A stretch of 64,000 nt of DNA from Saxidomus purpurata (GCA_022818135.1 JAFMSR010000015.1:3149859-3213858); one strand, 5' to 3'. Shown: positions 1 through 12,480, numbered from the stretch's first letter. Notes: a model not told the origin generated them from the letters alone. Made by a program: numbers and translations.

Positions 1-245
1 AAAGTGCCATTTCAGTTTTGTATGAGCAAATTAAAACTTTGACCCTGCTGAATTCCCTGATATGGAATTGTCCATCTGTCAGTTTGGATTATTCCATTTA
101 TTTCTTATAAAGCTGTGTATAATTGAACTGACAGTAAAGTTTAGTCTGCGGTCAGACTGCAAGGGTGTATAGGTTGATCATGAGCTGCACTTGTTACAAA
201 AGTAAAGATGTTGTATTTCGGCAGGGTTAGGGGTTCAATGTATGA
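1..245. repeat. Old dispersed repeat fragment
   Basis: The first ~245 bases read like a diverged copy of a dispersed repeat I associate with heterodont bivalves. Landmarks are 'actttgaccctgctga', a 'gtccatc' block, 'cggtcagactgcaag', and a tail ending in 'ggcagggttaggggttcaatg'. Identification is from memory of such repeats; there is no second copy in this window to compare with. The left end is cut by the window. Confidence 0.4.
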
Positions 246-3090
246 ATCTTTGAATGAAACACTTTATATATTTCTGATTGGAAGATGTTTAATTCATTTT
301 GTAATTTTTTTTTTATGACTGATGGTGAAAAGTAATGTTTACACACGCATGGGCACTTTGGAGCATGTTACAAAGTTTTAAAAAATGAAAGCGTTTTCTC
401 TGCGAACTTTTAGTAAAGAGGGAAATAGTGATATTGGTTCAAGTTAGGGTAAGAGCTGGCTTGAAGGAGAAGGACTCTGAGCAACATTCTCCCTTATAAA
501 TGCAGTCACTGTTGTGTTGAAAGTATTTAATGCATTTTGTTCTATAGATAAAGACTGAAGAATTTGTATCATTCATTTTGTATTGAAGGATCATATCTTG
601 TTTTGTTTTGAGTGTGCTTTAATACTGTGATAATGAATTAAGTGCATTTATAAGTTATTATGAAAACGTTGGCCTGAAAACTACGCCTATATAATGTATA
701 AAAATTTCTTAAGTGTAGGAATTCATTCATGTAAATGGCGTTTATGTCATATTAAGAAAATCAGTCATTAACATATAATAATCTCTTATCTTTCAGAATT
801 GTATGTTTTTCATACTCATATCATATAAGTTTTTAATGATTGTGTACTCTTAAATTTGTACCGTCCAGCTTTAAAATACTGTCATTTACTTGAATACATG
901 AATATTGTAGATGTTTCAATGTTGAATTAGCATTTTAATTTTATGTTATCATTGAACTCATGGAAAAAATCTCATATCTTGTGTGTTTCGGAGTTGTAAA
1001 ATAAAGCTTTACTGTAACTTACATATCACTATACGAGGTATGCATTGAGAAAATACCGTCCAGAAAATGTTTTCTATTTTATGAATTCATGATGTTTCAA
1101 AGATGTGTTGTTTAAAAAGTGCTGAATAAGCATATGTAAGTGTGAAATGTTTACTGTATATATCAATATTGCGAGATTGATGAATGCTTTTAATGATGTC
1201 TTGAATTATTTTATAATTTACTCTGTATGATAAAACTGCATATCTGTAAAGTATGTTCATTAATTTTTTTGTCTTTTTTTCTATAAAATTTTTTCACAGA
1301 ATGTGTGAACGAAAAAGTTATAAATAAAAATTTGACTAGTTCTAGGATATTTATTTGGCTCTTGATAGTAAGCATTTGCAAAGCACCAAAAATGTACAAT
1401 TACTACTGTTTTTAGCTATTTATTTGTCCAAAAACTATTTATTAATTTACATATTGAATTCTCAAACTATTCAAGAAATTTTCATTGCAGTAGAAGAATA
1501 TCTGGGGCGGCAGTTTAAAGGCATGTTCTGAAATTTTTATTTTTTAACTTTAAAATGACTTTAATTTTTATTATGCTTTAAATGTTTTAATTTAATTTCT
1601 GTTTTGTTTTCGTTTTAGTTAAGCTTTATATCATATAAGACTATTTGTTGTTGAATATCTTTTGTTTGTAAATAATTCTACTATTTATTTCATGTGATTA
1701 TAGTATGCATGTGCTAATAACTTTGATTTCTGTTGTTTTTGTGTCTTTTATTTACTATTTCTTAAGTTTACATTTAGAATATTGTGTATAAAATAAACTT
1801 ACATTTTTCGGCGTAGCTGAATAAGCTGGGTTTTGACCTACTTTTTCGACCAAACAAATGTTACGATTTGAAGCATGGTGAATGGAATTTGTATACGACC
1901 CTCTTGATCAGGTGATCCCGTCATTGGTAAATGATGTGGCTGCCAATGTAAAGATAGACTGCATAATTCAATTGCCTCCATTGATAACTTTCCCAGGAAC
2001 AATGTTGACGTACATACTAAACTGTACCTAGGCTCAAAGCCGTTTATTTTGTTTTTCAAGATATTTCTTGCTTATCTTAATCCATACCTGTTGGCTTATG
2101 CATCTTTTACAGCCATGAGGTTAAGAAGAGCACTTTAAATTGTAGTGGTGTGCAGCTGTATTTTGCCCCTTCTTGAAATGATTATAGATATAAAGACGGC
2201 AGGCTTCAATCTAGAATATAAATTTATGTATTACAAGTCTAGGGAAATCTAAGAAAAGAATTCTTAGGATAAACCAAACCTGTCAAATTTTATATAAAAC
2301 TCATACAATAAGTTGACTGCAAATGAAAACTGTTCATCCAAAATTAATTTTTGGTTGCCTTGGGGAAATTTCTAAATTTTCACGTCTTACCATCGGATTA
2401 TAATTTTTACCCAGACTTTCCTGTATTTTTTGGGCCAGTCTTATACACCAGTGGGTCTTATACACCAGTGATATGGCAAGACTTGTATAAACATTTTTTG
2501 CCATTTGATCTTAATTTTGAAACTAAACTATTATTTTTCAGCTTTATTTCGAGCAAAAATAAAGCAGTGTCCAAAAGTTTGATTTTTGTTTTAACTGATA
2601 ATTAATTTCGTATTGTGTAACATATTCATTTAGTAGGGATAAAAAGGGGTTTGAAATGTTTTAGAATTTGAAATTGTTGCAGACATGTTAGTGACTAATC
2701 CACATATCGCGTTTTAGGATCGAATCAAACTGTTACTGTTTTATGTACCAGTATATATGTTAATATATCCTATTGATTTATAAATGCTGTTACATGAATT
2801 GAGCCTACAGTGTTTAAATAAATGGCCTACAGAAATAGTATAGGCCTAGGTTAGGGAAATATTTGTGCTGTTAGGGATACATTTGTATGAAGCGTTTATT
2901 GTAGAAATGTTGATATTATACATGAGGTAGTAATACTGTAGAACTTATATATATTTGTGATATTCAATAAAATATTTTTCAACTGTGTAAATTTTGTAGT
3001 TTGTTGACCACAATACTGTAGAAAATTATATGAAATAAAGAAAGACTTCTGACAGTTTTGCCGTCAACCCTCGAAATATTTTTTTACAAC
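246..3090. other. Non-coding AT-rich stretch
   Basis: I see no convincing gene here. The only longer open frames (about 1838-2059 minus and 2351-2605 plus) show no family motif, codon bias or splice context. Polyadenylation hexamers AATAAA occur near 1001 and 1793, so part of this may be the 3' UTR or downstream flank of a gene lying left of the window. That is inference only. Confidence 0.5.
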
Positions 3091-3310
3091 ATGACAATGG
3101 TCGAGTGGTTAAGAGTCGCTGATCTGGAAATCACTGTAACCTCTCATTGACTGAGAGTCATGGGTTCGAGCCCTGCTACTGACCATGTCTCTTCATGTGA
3201 AAAAGATGACAGTTTCTTACAGATGAATGAGCTCTAGTACTGTTTCTTCCCAGGAATAATGGTTAGGTTAACTGCCTGCCTTGTAAAAACAAGTGAAAAA
3301 TGGTTAAAAC
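3091..3310 (+). mobile_element. tRNA-Ser-like SINE
   Basis: A tRNA-like head spans about 3097-3186. It has an A-box-like 'tggtcgagtggttaag', an anticodon arm whose loop reads CTGGAAA (GGA, serine-type), a long variable arm as in tRNA-Ser/Leu, and a B box 'gggttcgagccc'. A non-tRNA body follows ('gtctcttcatgtgaaaaagatgac' region, then 'cctgccttgtaaaaac'). The stems carry mismatches, so this is a SINE head and not a working tRNA gene. Confidence 0.65.
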
Positions 3311-3689
3311 AGACACAATACTCCTACAAACATTTTACTTAAATTGTTGCTGATACAAGTATTAAAAACAGATAAAACACAAAATCATGTAGTTTGGACT
3401 AAAAGTCTTGTCCTGCCTCTATGATCAAGTATTTAACATTTCTTTCCTTGTAATCACCAAACCTCTGCCTGATTTAACACCATTTCCATTCTGACTGGTC
3501 AGTTCTTGGGTAAAGATGGGCAGGTGGGGCTGTCCCTTCTCATCTAAACTGTACATGGCTGAAAACCTGTTCAAACAGGTGTTAAATCCCAAGGAATAAA
3601 AATATTTTGAAGTTGTTAGTCTATGTCTAGCATAATATTAGTGTTACATAAGAAGATGACATATAAATACAAAGATTAACTCCTCTTAA
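3311..3689. other. Unannotated spacer
   Basis: No gene, RNA or clear repeat structure is visible between the SINE and the following minisatellite. Confidence 0.5.
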
Positions 3690-4990
3690 TGACTGCTTCA
3701 GAAGTATTGCCTCATAAATATTCAAGGGACATTACTCACACAGCATTCCTTAATGAACAATTACTGAGTAGTACCCACTGAACAGTCCTTAATGAACAAT
3801 TATTGAGTAGTAACCATCTGGACAGTCCTGAATTTACAACTACTGAGAAGTATTCAATGAGCAGTCATGAATTAACAACTACTGTATAGTTCTCACTGAA
3901 CAATCCTTAATGAACAATTATTGAGTAGTATTCACTGAACAGTCCTAAATTTACAACTACTGAGAAGTATTCACTGAGCAGTCCTTAATTATTAACTACT
4001 TAGTAGTACACACTGAACCGTCCTTCATGAACAATTTCTGAGAAGTACTCCATGAACAGTTCAAAAGAACAATTACTGAGTAGCCTTCACTGAACAGTCA
4101 TTAAAGATCAATTTCTTAGTAGTCATCACTGAACAGTCCCTAATTAACAATAACGAAGTAGTCCCAGTCCTGAAATAACAATTACTGAGTAGTACTTGCT
4201 GAACAGTCCTTAATGAACAATTACTGACAAGCACTCGCAGAACAATCCTTAATGAACAATTGATGAGAAGTACTCCATGAGCAGTTCATAATGAGAAATT
4301 ACTGAGTAGCACTCAATGAACAATTATTAATGAACAATTACTGAGAAGTACTTAATGAACAGTTGTTACTGAAAATTACTGAGTAGTATTCATTGAACAG
4401 TCCTTAAAGAACAAATAATAAGAAGTACTCACTAAACAGTCCTTAATAAACGATTTCTTAGTAGTACCTGCTGAAAAATCCCAAATGAACAACTACTAGA
4501 AGCAGTACTCACTGAACAGTCATAAATGAACAATTTATGAGCACTGCTCAATGAAAGCAGTCCTTAATGAACAGTTTATGAGCACTGCTCAATGAAAACA
4601 GTCCTTAATGAACAATTTATGAACACTGCTCAATGAAAACAGTCCTTAATGAACAATTTATGAGCACTGCTCAATGAAAACAGTCCTAAATGAACAATTT
4701 ATGAGCACTGCTCAATGAAAACAGTCCTAAATGAACAATTTATGAGCACTGCTCAATGAAAACAGTCCTTATTGAACAATTACTGAGCACTGCTCAATGA
4801 AAACAGTCCTTATTGAACAATTACTGAGCAGAATTACTGAACAGTCCTTCAAAGTGAACATTTACTGAATGGTACTCAATGAACAGCTAGTTCCTTACCA
4901 ACAATTACTGAATAATATTCAATACTCAATGAACAGCCTTTGATGAATGATTACTAATGTTCAGTAAACAGTGTTCATTGAGAAGTTGTT
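3690..4990. repeat. Degenerate ~40-bp minisatellite
   Basis: About 30 imperfect tandem units built on 'actgaacagtccttaatgaa' followed by 'caattactgagtagtactc' (unit ~39-41 bp). The most regular part, about 4518-4830, is a run of seven near-identical 41-bp units containing 'cagtccttaatgaacaattt' and 'atgagcactgctcaatgaaa'. The left half is much more diverged than this block, suggesting a recent local expansion inside an older array. Short stretches of the same motif recur at 5221-5330, 12340-12470 and 33270-33370. Confidence 0.9.
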
Positions 4991-5220
4991 CTAGTGAGTT
5001 TTGTTTTGGAAGTTTTAATAGACATATCTTTATTTGAATTCCAGTGAGTCAATCATGGCCCATGAGGTATAACAGAACATACATACAAAAAATACATGAC
5101 AAATGGCAAAACATAGGTGACACCTTTTGTTGCGGATAAGGAATATAAGAATAATCTACAGTATCATATCACCTAATTACTTACAACATGCGAAATTTTA
5201 CCTAATAATTTTGAATATCA

Positions 5221-5330
5221 CTGAGTACTCCAAAAGAGTCCTTAATGAACAAATCACTGAACAGTCCTTAATGAACTACAGAACAGTCCTATGAACAATT
5301 ACTTAGTAAGTAGTACTCACTGAATACTAC
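5221..5330. repeat. Outlying minisatellite units
   Basis: Two to three more units of the 'gaacagtccttaatgaac' minisatellite, separated from the main array by ~230 bp of unrelated sequence. Confidence 0.7.
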
Positions 5331-5399
5331 TTATTTAATTATGTTTGCTGACTGCTGAGAATGTTTTACAAAATAGTAATGCTCAGGGTTATTTTCTCT

Positions 5400-6161
5400 G
5401 AACAGTATTCAGTGACTATTGTTAATGGTATGACTTTTAGTTGTATTCGAACTAGTCTAAAATCTAAAACATATTTTGTTCTGTCATACGAAGGTTCGTA
5501 TGGCATATAGTGTTTTCAAACAACAAAAGCTTGCAATTTCACTGGATATTTACCTGATACTAATGTGTGGACTAAGGTGAGATTTGACTGAAATATTTTT
5601 TTAAAAAGAGGACACAGACACTTCGGTTCAGTAGAGCGATTCTGGCCTAAAAGTGTATTGTGTAATCATTTTTTTGCATATTAACATACTTTGAGAACAA
5701 CACAGGTTTAGTCACCAGGGGAACACGGTTTAAAAAATGAACCCTCTTATAAACTACTATATTCACAAAAGAAAAAGAGGCGTGCAGGTTCCATTAAACA
5801 CACAGCCACTTAGATTCAGTAGCAATTCTGGACCAAAAGTGTATCATGCATAGAGAAATTCTGGTCCCAAAGTATATTCAAGTGCTACGGAACCCAAGCG
5901 TTTGTGTGTTTAAACTGAATTTCTTTGGTGAATATGTTCCGTATGTATGTAGTAATTTTAATCAAGTATCCGTACCAATTTTGAAAGCGAAAGTAGATTT
6001 TTTTATACGTTATTTTATAGTTTAAACTGTAATTCATTTTTTAATCAATATAACACTTTATCACAAAATAAAAAAGTCATTTGTAAACTATAAAGAATTA
6101 TAAGAAAAAATAGATACATTGCATTGTATGATTTTAAAACGAAAGTACACTTGGGGAAAAA
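5400..6161 (+). other. Upstream flank of first TRIM gene (duplicated block)
   Basis: This flank is recognisably homologous to 12.45-13.46 kb upstream of the second TRIM copy. Shared landmarks in the same order are 'ggtatgacttttagttgt', 'ggttcagtagagcga' and 'tgcatattaacata'. The last 30 bases before the ATG ('ttttaaaacgaaagtacact' then 'tggg') are also shared with the third copy near 16.9 kb. It therefore probably contains the promoter and 5' UTR that were copied with the gene. I could not place a TATA box or transcription start. Confidence 0.6.
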
Positions 6162-8084
6162 ATGGCGACAGAAGAGCACGGCGCGAAATCAGACGTATCA
6201 AAATTGGATTGTAGTATTTGTTTGAGCCATTTTAGAGACCCCAAGCTGTTAACATGTTTTCATACATTTTGTATGCAGTGTTTAGAGGAATACGTGGTCA
6301 GGACTGGCAAAGATGGAAAGTTCGAATGCCCATTGTGTCGAACCTGCATGGATATACCAGATGGTGGGGTACAGACATTTCAATCCAACTTTTATATCAA
6401 AGTTGAGAGTTTACCAGAGACAGAAGTTGACTGCGATCTTTGTGAGAATGGACAGACAGCTAGTCATTATTGTATTGAGTGTGTAGAGCACTTATGTGAA
6501 AGATGCGCTGTTACTCATTCAAAGCTGAAAATGACACGTGAACATAAAACTGTCCAGCTCAGTGACTCGCCGGAGAGGTGTAATAGGAATATACAAAAGA
6601 AATCGTACTGTCCTCATCACAGTGGAGAAGAAATTAAAATGATTTGTAAAGACTGTAACGCACTGCTTTGTGTTGTTTGTAAACTCACAGAACATGAAAA
6701 TCACTGTACCTCGGGAATCTCCAAAGAAGCAACAGAGAGACGCGCCTTACTGTCAGAAAATGTAAAGGAAGCAGAAAGTTCAGTGAAAAGTCTAAAGTTA
6801 ACCATTGTTAAAGTCGAAAAGTGTTCTGACGAAATTCAAAAGAAACTTGAAACGAATGTCAAGGAAATTGATGAATGCGTAGAACAGCTTGTGAAACAAA
6901 TAAGAGACGATTCAGATAAAATGAAACAGGAGTTACAAACTAGTTGCACAGAAGTCTTGGATTATTATTTAAAACAAAAGAAAATCTTACATGAAAAAGT
7001 ATGTGAAGGAGATGCTGTTGTAAGTCATACTCGAAATGTCGTGGATGCAGGGAGTGACTTGCATATTTTAGATGTGAATTTGCAAAACAAGTTACAATCA
7101 ATCAAAACATCAGCAGCCAGCATGTCAGTTAAGAATATGACACATCTGACATTTAAAGCAAGCAATACCTCAAATGCTCCTTATCAGTTAGGAAAAACTG
7201 TCAGGACAAAAGCTAATATTGAAATAGTTAAACAGAGTATTATTAGCGGTGATGATTGTGAAATAGGTAATACATATCAAGCCAAAATAATTGCAGTAAC
7301 AGCTGAAAACGTGTTTGCAGGATTTTTTGACTATGGTAGTTTACTAAAGCACAGTATAGGGGACAAGATTAATGAAACAAAGCCTTTACTTGCAGATATC
7401 GAAGATGGAAGTATCGCTGGATTGGCTTTTGATGAAAAAGGGACATGCTTCTTTTCACATCTGCACTCAAAGTCTGTGTATCAATATACTATTGGAAAGC
7501 TTTCTAGAATGCAAAGTTGTAAGTTTGACTCCTGTCCGTATGGAATAGCCCTAAGACGTTCTAGGAAAGACAGTTCCAGAGAACTTCTTGTCTGTGTTCT
7601 AGATACTGCTGTTTCAGTCCCTTTTGAGGACAATTCTACCACTGGATGTGTAATGGCAGTGTCTTCTGGCCAACAATTAAAGAAGTGTTTTAAATGGCGG
7701 GAGTGTGAAACACCTGGCCCAACTTGTATTGCAGTCAATTATACAAATGGATTAGTATGTTTGGGTTACCCAGCTGCCAGGAAAGTCACACTGAACTCGT
7801 CAGATGGAAATTTGTTGTCGGAATTCGACGGTACAATGGACGTGGGAAGCCTTGAAAATTTTTTTCCAACCGGTGTTTGCTTTGATAACGAAAACGGTAT
7901 AATCATTGCTGATTATGGGAACGATGCAGTCATTAGGATTGATGAAGCTGGAATGTATCTACAATGCCTTTTAAAGGGCAACAGGCCACTGTGCATCGCT
8001 CTTGGGATAGACAACAAGCTGTATGTCGGCTTTATGGATGAACACATTACACGCTACAAGCTTAAAATTCAAGATAGACTGTGA
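6162..8084 (+). CDS. TRIM protein: RING, two B-boxes, coiled coil, NHL-like propeller
   Basis: Intact single-exon reading frame of 640 residues, predicted tripartite-motif E3 ubiquitin ligase. A C3HC4 RING finger is seen at residues 17-59 (C17, C20, C32, H34, C37, C40, C56, C59). B-box 1 is at about 91-128 (C91, C94, C104, C107, C112, C115) and B-box 2 at about 150-181. A Lys/Glu-rich coiled coil follows to ~300. The C-terminal ~300 residues carry repeated hydrophobic blade motifs such as GPTCIAVNYTNGLVCLG and GIIIADYGNDAVIRID, typical of the NHL-type beta-propellers of TRIM2/3/71- and TRIM56-like invertebrate proteins. The ATG sits in 'aaaaaatggcg', a context shared by the paralogues. A polyadenylation signal AATAAA lies at 8324-8329. 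Closest relatives in the window are the pseudogene at 16.9 kb and the gene at 25.9 kb. Substrate and pathway cannot be read from sequence; antiviral or immune signalling is only a family-level guess. Confidence 0.93.
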   Translation: MATEEHGAKSDVSKLDCSICLSHFRDPKLLTCFHTFCMQCLEEYVVRTGKDGKFECPLCRTCMDIPDGGVQTFQSNFYIKVESLPETEVDCDLCENGQTASHYCIECVEHLCERCAVTHSKLKMTREHKTVQLSDSPERCNRNIQKKSYCPHHSGEEIKMICKDCNALLCVVCKLTEHENHCTSGISKEATERRALLSENVKEAESSVKSLKLTIVKVEKCSDEIQKKLETNVKEIDECVEQLVKQIRDDSDKMKQELQTSCTEVLDYYLKQKKILHEKVCEGDAVVSHTRNVVDAGSDLHILDVNLQNKLQSIKTSAASMSVKNMTHLTFKASNTSNAPYQLGKTVRTKANIEIVKQSIISGDDCEIGNTYQAKIIAVTAENVFAGFFDYGSLLKHSIGDKINETKPLLADIEDGSIAGLAFDEKGTCFFSHLHSKSVYQYTIGKLSRMQSCKFDSCPYGIALRRSRKDSSRELLVCVLDTAVSVPFEDNSTTGCVMAVSSGQQLKKCFKWRECETPGPTCIAVNYTNGLVCLGYPAARKVTLNSSDGNLLSEFDGTMDVGSLENFFPTGVCFDNENGIIIADYGNDAVIRIDEAGMYLQCLLKGNRPLCIALGIDNKLYVGFMDEHITRYKLKIQDRL

Positions 8085-9160
8085 GTTTTCGAAAAGTATG
8101 TGATCACTATTGACTTAAAAAGATTCATTATTACGTTTGACATATATCAGGTTGGGAGTGACATGTTGCATTCGTGTATTCAACTTGAAATACAAACGTT
8201 AGGTAAAAGATATGTAACATGTTCTTTACACCATAATGAAAGATAAATGATGATAAAATATTGAAATTTAATTTTAAATGATATGTTTTGGAAATGACGC
8301 AACAGTAGCATAGCCTGTATTTGAATAAAGTATTATGATACCAATTTAGTATTTGTAAACTATGATGTGACTGTGTGTAAACTATTATGGCTATCATGTG
8401 GTAAAAGAAAGAACGAGTTTGTACAAAGTATTATGAAGAAACGTTGTGTATAAACTATTATGTCTAAACTATTGTGAAAAGCATCACGAGTAGATGTATG
8501 TGTAAAGTATTATGAATAAACACTTATGTGAAAAGTATTATGAATAAACCTGTGTTGAAACTATAAAAATAAATCGGTGTAGCTCTACATAAAAAATTAA
8601 CCTATTAAACTTGTGTAAAGTATTATGAGTAAAGTTGTGTATAAAGTTAGAAGTAAAGTTATGTGTGTATTTGTAATAATCGGCAAGTAGAGACCCCCGA
8701 AAGTATTTTGATCTTGGCAAAAAGTTCGAAGGTTGCTACCCAACAAGTTAACTCGACGAAGAAATATTCAGACATTCTCAATGTCTTAAATTGAGCAGGA
8801 GTGATGGCTACACTCTCAGGAAAAAAACCCCAGTACATCTTACACAAACTTAGAAGAAAGAAGTTAGATGTCGTATCCGATTAATGGCCACACTCTTAGG
8901 AAATCAAAAAACAGTAAATTAAAAAAATACATTGAAGAAGTATTTCAGAGGTCTCATCAGATGAATCTTTAAATCTCATATTTTTCTTTGAAATAAATCC
9001 TCTAAATACGTCCAGGCAAATATCACTGAATATTAAAACCAGTATTTCAATAAAATATCTTTTATAATAAAAGATATCAATGAAACAGGCGCCTGGTAAC
9101 TTAATTTTTTGTATGAATGTTCCATTAAATTTCAATTTTGAAACTGACATTTTCTGTTAC
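8085..9160. other. 3' flank of first TRIM gene, with ~30-bp A/T-rich repeat units
   Basis: This region is homologous to 19.35-20.3 kb downstream of the long TRIM pseudogene. Both contain 'tttcgaaaagtatgt', 'agcatagcc', 'tcttggcaa' and 'cttaaattga..cagga' in order. Between 8345 and 8665 there are about ten loose units of 'tgtaaagtattatgaataaa' type, several containing AATAAA. Minus-strand open frames here have no recognisable product. Confidence 0.6.
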
Positions 9161-10499
9161 TTTAAGCACACATAAAGCAGTCATAATTTTTTTTTATTTT
9201 GACTCCGGGCGAGCCTTTTAGAATCGAGTAATGTCTGACTCCGTCGTGCATATATGTTCACAATTAAGTTATTTAGTTGTACAATGTGTATGACCACTAG
9301 ATCTCGGCCAAGTTCGAGTATTGGCGAGATCTGACCAGTAGGTCTGGAGTTATTGCCCGGGTAGAGCAAAAGTTGAAGCTATATTTTGAGCAATCATTAC
9401 CGAATGTGGACATAATGTCGATGACTACATGATCTTCATCAAGTTCGATTATGGGTCAGATCTGTCCTTTACTTAAAGACAATTGAACAGGAATGAGAGA
9501 TATGTGGCCACAGGGGTCCAGACAGACCTGTGAATTCACAGTAGAGGACTTAGTCAATGATAGACTTGCTTCTGTTTTCATAATCAGCTACTGCATAGTT
9601 ACATTTACAGTAGGTAAAAGTTGATAAATGATGGTGTATATGATTGTTTGAAAAGGTTAAAAACATCTTATTTGAAAAAAAGAAGATAAAAGTGAAGAAA
9701 ATTATTTAGTTTATTTATGCTTTTCAATAGCATCCATGCACATTTAACATATATGATGGTTAGTACATTCTCAATGTAATACCATAAAGATATGCATTTT
9801 CTCTTTCAAAGTGTTGAGTTATGCAAAGTTTGCTATGTAAATAAATTTTCAAGTAAGTTAAAGTCTGAGAAAATTGCATTTTCTTTTATATCTTTCCTAA
9901 ACAAAACATTTAATTTTGATAAAACTTTTCAACTTTCACAAAAATCTCTAAAGTGAGAATAAGTTTTCTGCATATAAAATGTATTCATACTTCAAGGTAT
10001 CAAACATTGCTAAATATGCCTAAGAAAACATACGTAAAATATTGAAGTAAATGTTTTTTGTTACAAAACATTTTCTTCGTTGGGTTTTAAAAACAAATTT
10101 CTTCAAAAAACAAAAACAATAGGAAATAAGCAACAAACCAATTATCTCTAGATGTCAATACATTTAATGGTATGTTTATTGGACTAAATGTCCAGTCTAA
10201 ATACACCTAATCTGACAGTATCTTAACTGATAAGGGGTCATAAAACAAGCGATTAGACCTCCAGCGTTTTTTTTTTTTTTTTTTTTGGCGGGGGTGGGGG
10301 GGGGTCACTTATGAAAGAGATTTTAATTGTCTTTAAGGAGTTATTGCCCCAGATGTATTAAAATTTGGTAAATTTGACCTTAAGCCATAATTAGCAAACC
10401 TGAAGAAATTGCGTATGATTTTGATTAAGTTTGACTACAGACCTAATCAGAGTAAAGATTGGGCCATGCCATGGCAACACCTGCTCTGTTTATGCTTGT
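9161..10499. other. No gene seen
   Basis: AT-rich sequence without motif-bearing open frames. A T homopolymer followed by a G-rich run lies at about 10267-10307. Confidence 0.5.
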
Positions 10500-11810
10500 T
10501 ATACCCCCAAAACGAAGTTTAGGGGGGTATATAGGAGTCACCCGGTGGTTGGTCGGTCGGTCGGTCGGTCGGGCGGTCTGTTGCATTTTCCTTGTCCGGA
10601 GCATAACTTGAAAACTACTAGTTGGAATTCAATACAACTTCATACAATGATCAAGCACATTGAGAGGAAGTGCAGTGCACAAGAACTATAACTCCATCTT
10701 CAGTAATTACAGAGTTATTGCCCTTTGTTACTTTTCCTTGTCCGGAGCATAACTTGAAAACTACTAGTTGGAATTCAGTACAACTTCATACAATGGTCAA
10801 GCACATTGAGAGGAAGTGCAGTGCACAAGAACCATAACTCCATCTTGACTAATTACAGAGTTATTGCCCTTTGTTACTTTTCCTTGTCCGGAGCATAACT
10901 TGAAAACTACTAGTTGGAATTCAATACAACTTCATACAATGATCAAGCACACTCAGAGGAAGTGCAGTGTACAAGAACTATAACTCTATCTTGAGTATTT
11001 ACTGAGTTATTGCCCTTTGTTACTTTTACTTGTCCGGAGCATAACTTGAAAACTACTGGTTGGAATTCAATACAACTTCATACAATGGTCAAGCACATTG
11101 AGAGAAAGTGCAGTGCACAAGAACTATAACTCCATCTTGACTAATTACAGAGTTATTGCCCTTTGTTACTTTTCCTTGTCCGGAGCATAACTTGAAAACT
11201 ACTAGTTGGAATTCAATACAACTTCATACAATGATCAAGCACACTCAGAGGAAGTGCAGTGTACAATAACTATAACTCTATCTTGAGTATTTACTGAGTT
11301 ATTGCCCTTTGTTACTTTTCCTTGTCCGAAGCATAACTTGAAAACTACTAGTTGGAATTCAGTACAACCTCATACAATGGTCAAGTACATTTAGAGGAAG
11401 TGCAGTGCATAGGAACCATAACTATATATCTTGACTCATTACAGAGTTATTACCCTTTGTTACTTTTCCTTGTCCGGAGCATAACTTGAAAACTTCTGGT
11501 TGGAATTCAATACAACTTCATACAATGGTCAAGCACAGTGAGAGGGAGTGCAGTGCACAGGAACCATAACTCCATCTTGACTAATTACAGTGTTATTGCC
11601 CTTTGTTACTTTTCCCTGTCTGGAGCATTTTTCGAAAACTACAAGTTGGAATTCAATACAACTTCATACAATGGTCAAGCACAATGAGAGGAACTCCTAA
11701 GAACAATATCTCTTTTTAGTTTGTTTGCAAGGTATTATGTTACTACGAACTTCTTCAGTTTATAAAGCAATCCTTTTGGGGGTATTAATCACATTTAGTG
11801 ATAGCTCTAG
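10500..11810 (+). mobile_element. Helitron/Helentron-like non-autonomous element with 146-bp tandem core
   Basis: The element begins at 'atacccccaaaacgaag' (10501) and ends at CTAG (11807-11810), followed by T. Short subterminal inverted repeats are exact: 'tacccccaaaa' at 10502-10512 and 'ttttgggggta' at 11774-11784. Just before the end is a hairpin ATCAC-ATTTA-GTGAT (11788-11802), eight bases from the CTAG terminus, the arrangement expected of Helitron 3' ends (hairpin then CTRR). The body holds about eight tandem units of 146 bp with 'cggagcataacttgaaaact' and 'acagagttattgcccttt'. It opens with a GGTC microsatellite at 10551-10571. No coding capacity, so non-autonomous. A related copy lies at 56551-57350. 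Confidence 0.8.
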
Positions 11811-12340
11811 TTTTACATAGACTTATGTAAGCATAGTACGGAAATACTTTAAAAAACTTTTTGTCCAAAATCTTGGTACGTAATATTGTCTAATAGCCTG
11901 ATTACATCCCTGGAGTCAAAGTTTGCCGTGCGCTGTGGGGGGGGGGGGGGTCAATTTGTTTAGCCAGGGTGAACAATTAGGATTACACACACCGCCCGTC
12001 GTACGTCCGTCCGTCAACCATTTTGTTCTTGCGATATTTCCTCTTGAACTTGTTGGGTAATGTTGATGAAACTTGACAGGGATGTTCCTTGCATAACGCC
12101 CTAATAAAATTGTTCAATGATTTTCATTTCGCTCAGAACACTGGTTGCTATGGCAACAAATAGGAAAAACATTTCCACGAGTTTATTTTTGCAAACAGAG
12201 TTAAGCACTTACCTGGGATGACCTTGACCTTTTGAGCTATTTATTGTTTTTGAAACTTCAGCAATGAAATTTGGACTATATGTGTTCAGTTTCGTATAGA
12301 GATTTCAATATTTAACCTGGATGAACTTGACGGAATACTT
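11811..12340. repeat. Fragment of another dispersed mollusc-type repeat
   Basis: A G homopolymer (about 11936-11950), a 'cgtccgtccgtc' run at ~12005-12015, then 'ttgatgaaacttgacaggga' and 'ggttgctatggcaac'. This is the usual layout of Helitron-derived tandem families in bivalves, but only one unit is present and the ends are unclear. Confidence 0.45.
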
Positions 12341-12480
12341 TCAGTGAACATTACATTGTTGAGTATTATTCAGTGAGCATTACTCACATAGTAGTAAGAG
12401 TAGTACTCACTGAACAATACTAACCGAATGCTGTGCAGTAATCATTATTCACTGAAAAGCAACACGTTGTTTCAGATTTG
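12340..12480. repeat. Short copy of the 'actgaac' minisatellite
   Basis: A few units of 'gtactcactgaacaatact' type, matching the 3.7-5.3 kb array. Its position upstream of the second TRIM copy parallels its position upstream of the first, supporting block duplication. Confidence 0.6.

Noticed and set aside
1838..2059. 73-codon minus-strand open frame as an exon
   Set aside because: No acceptor/donor pattern and no recognised domain; possibly a fragment of a dispersed repeat but unsupported.
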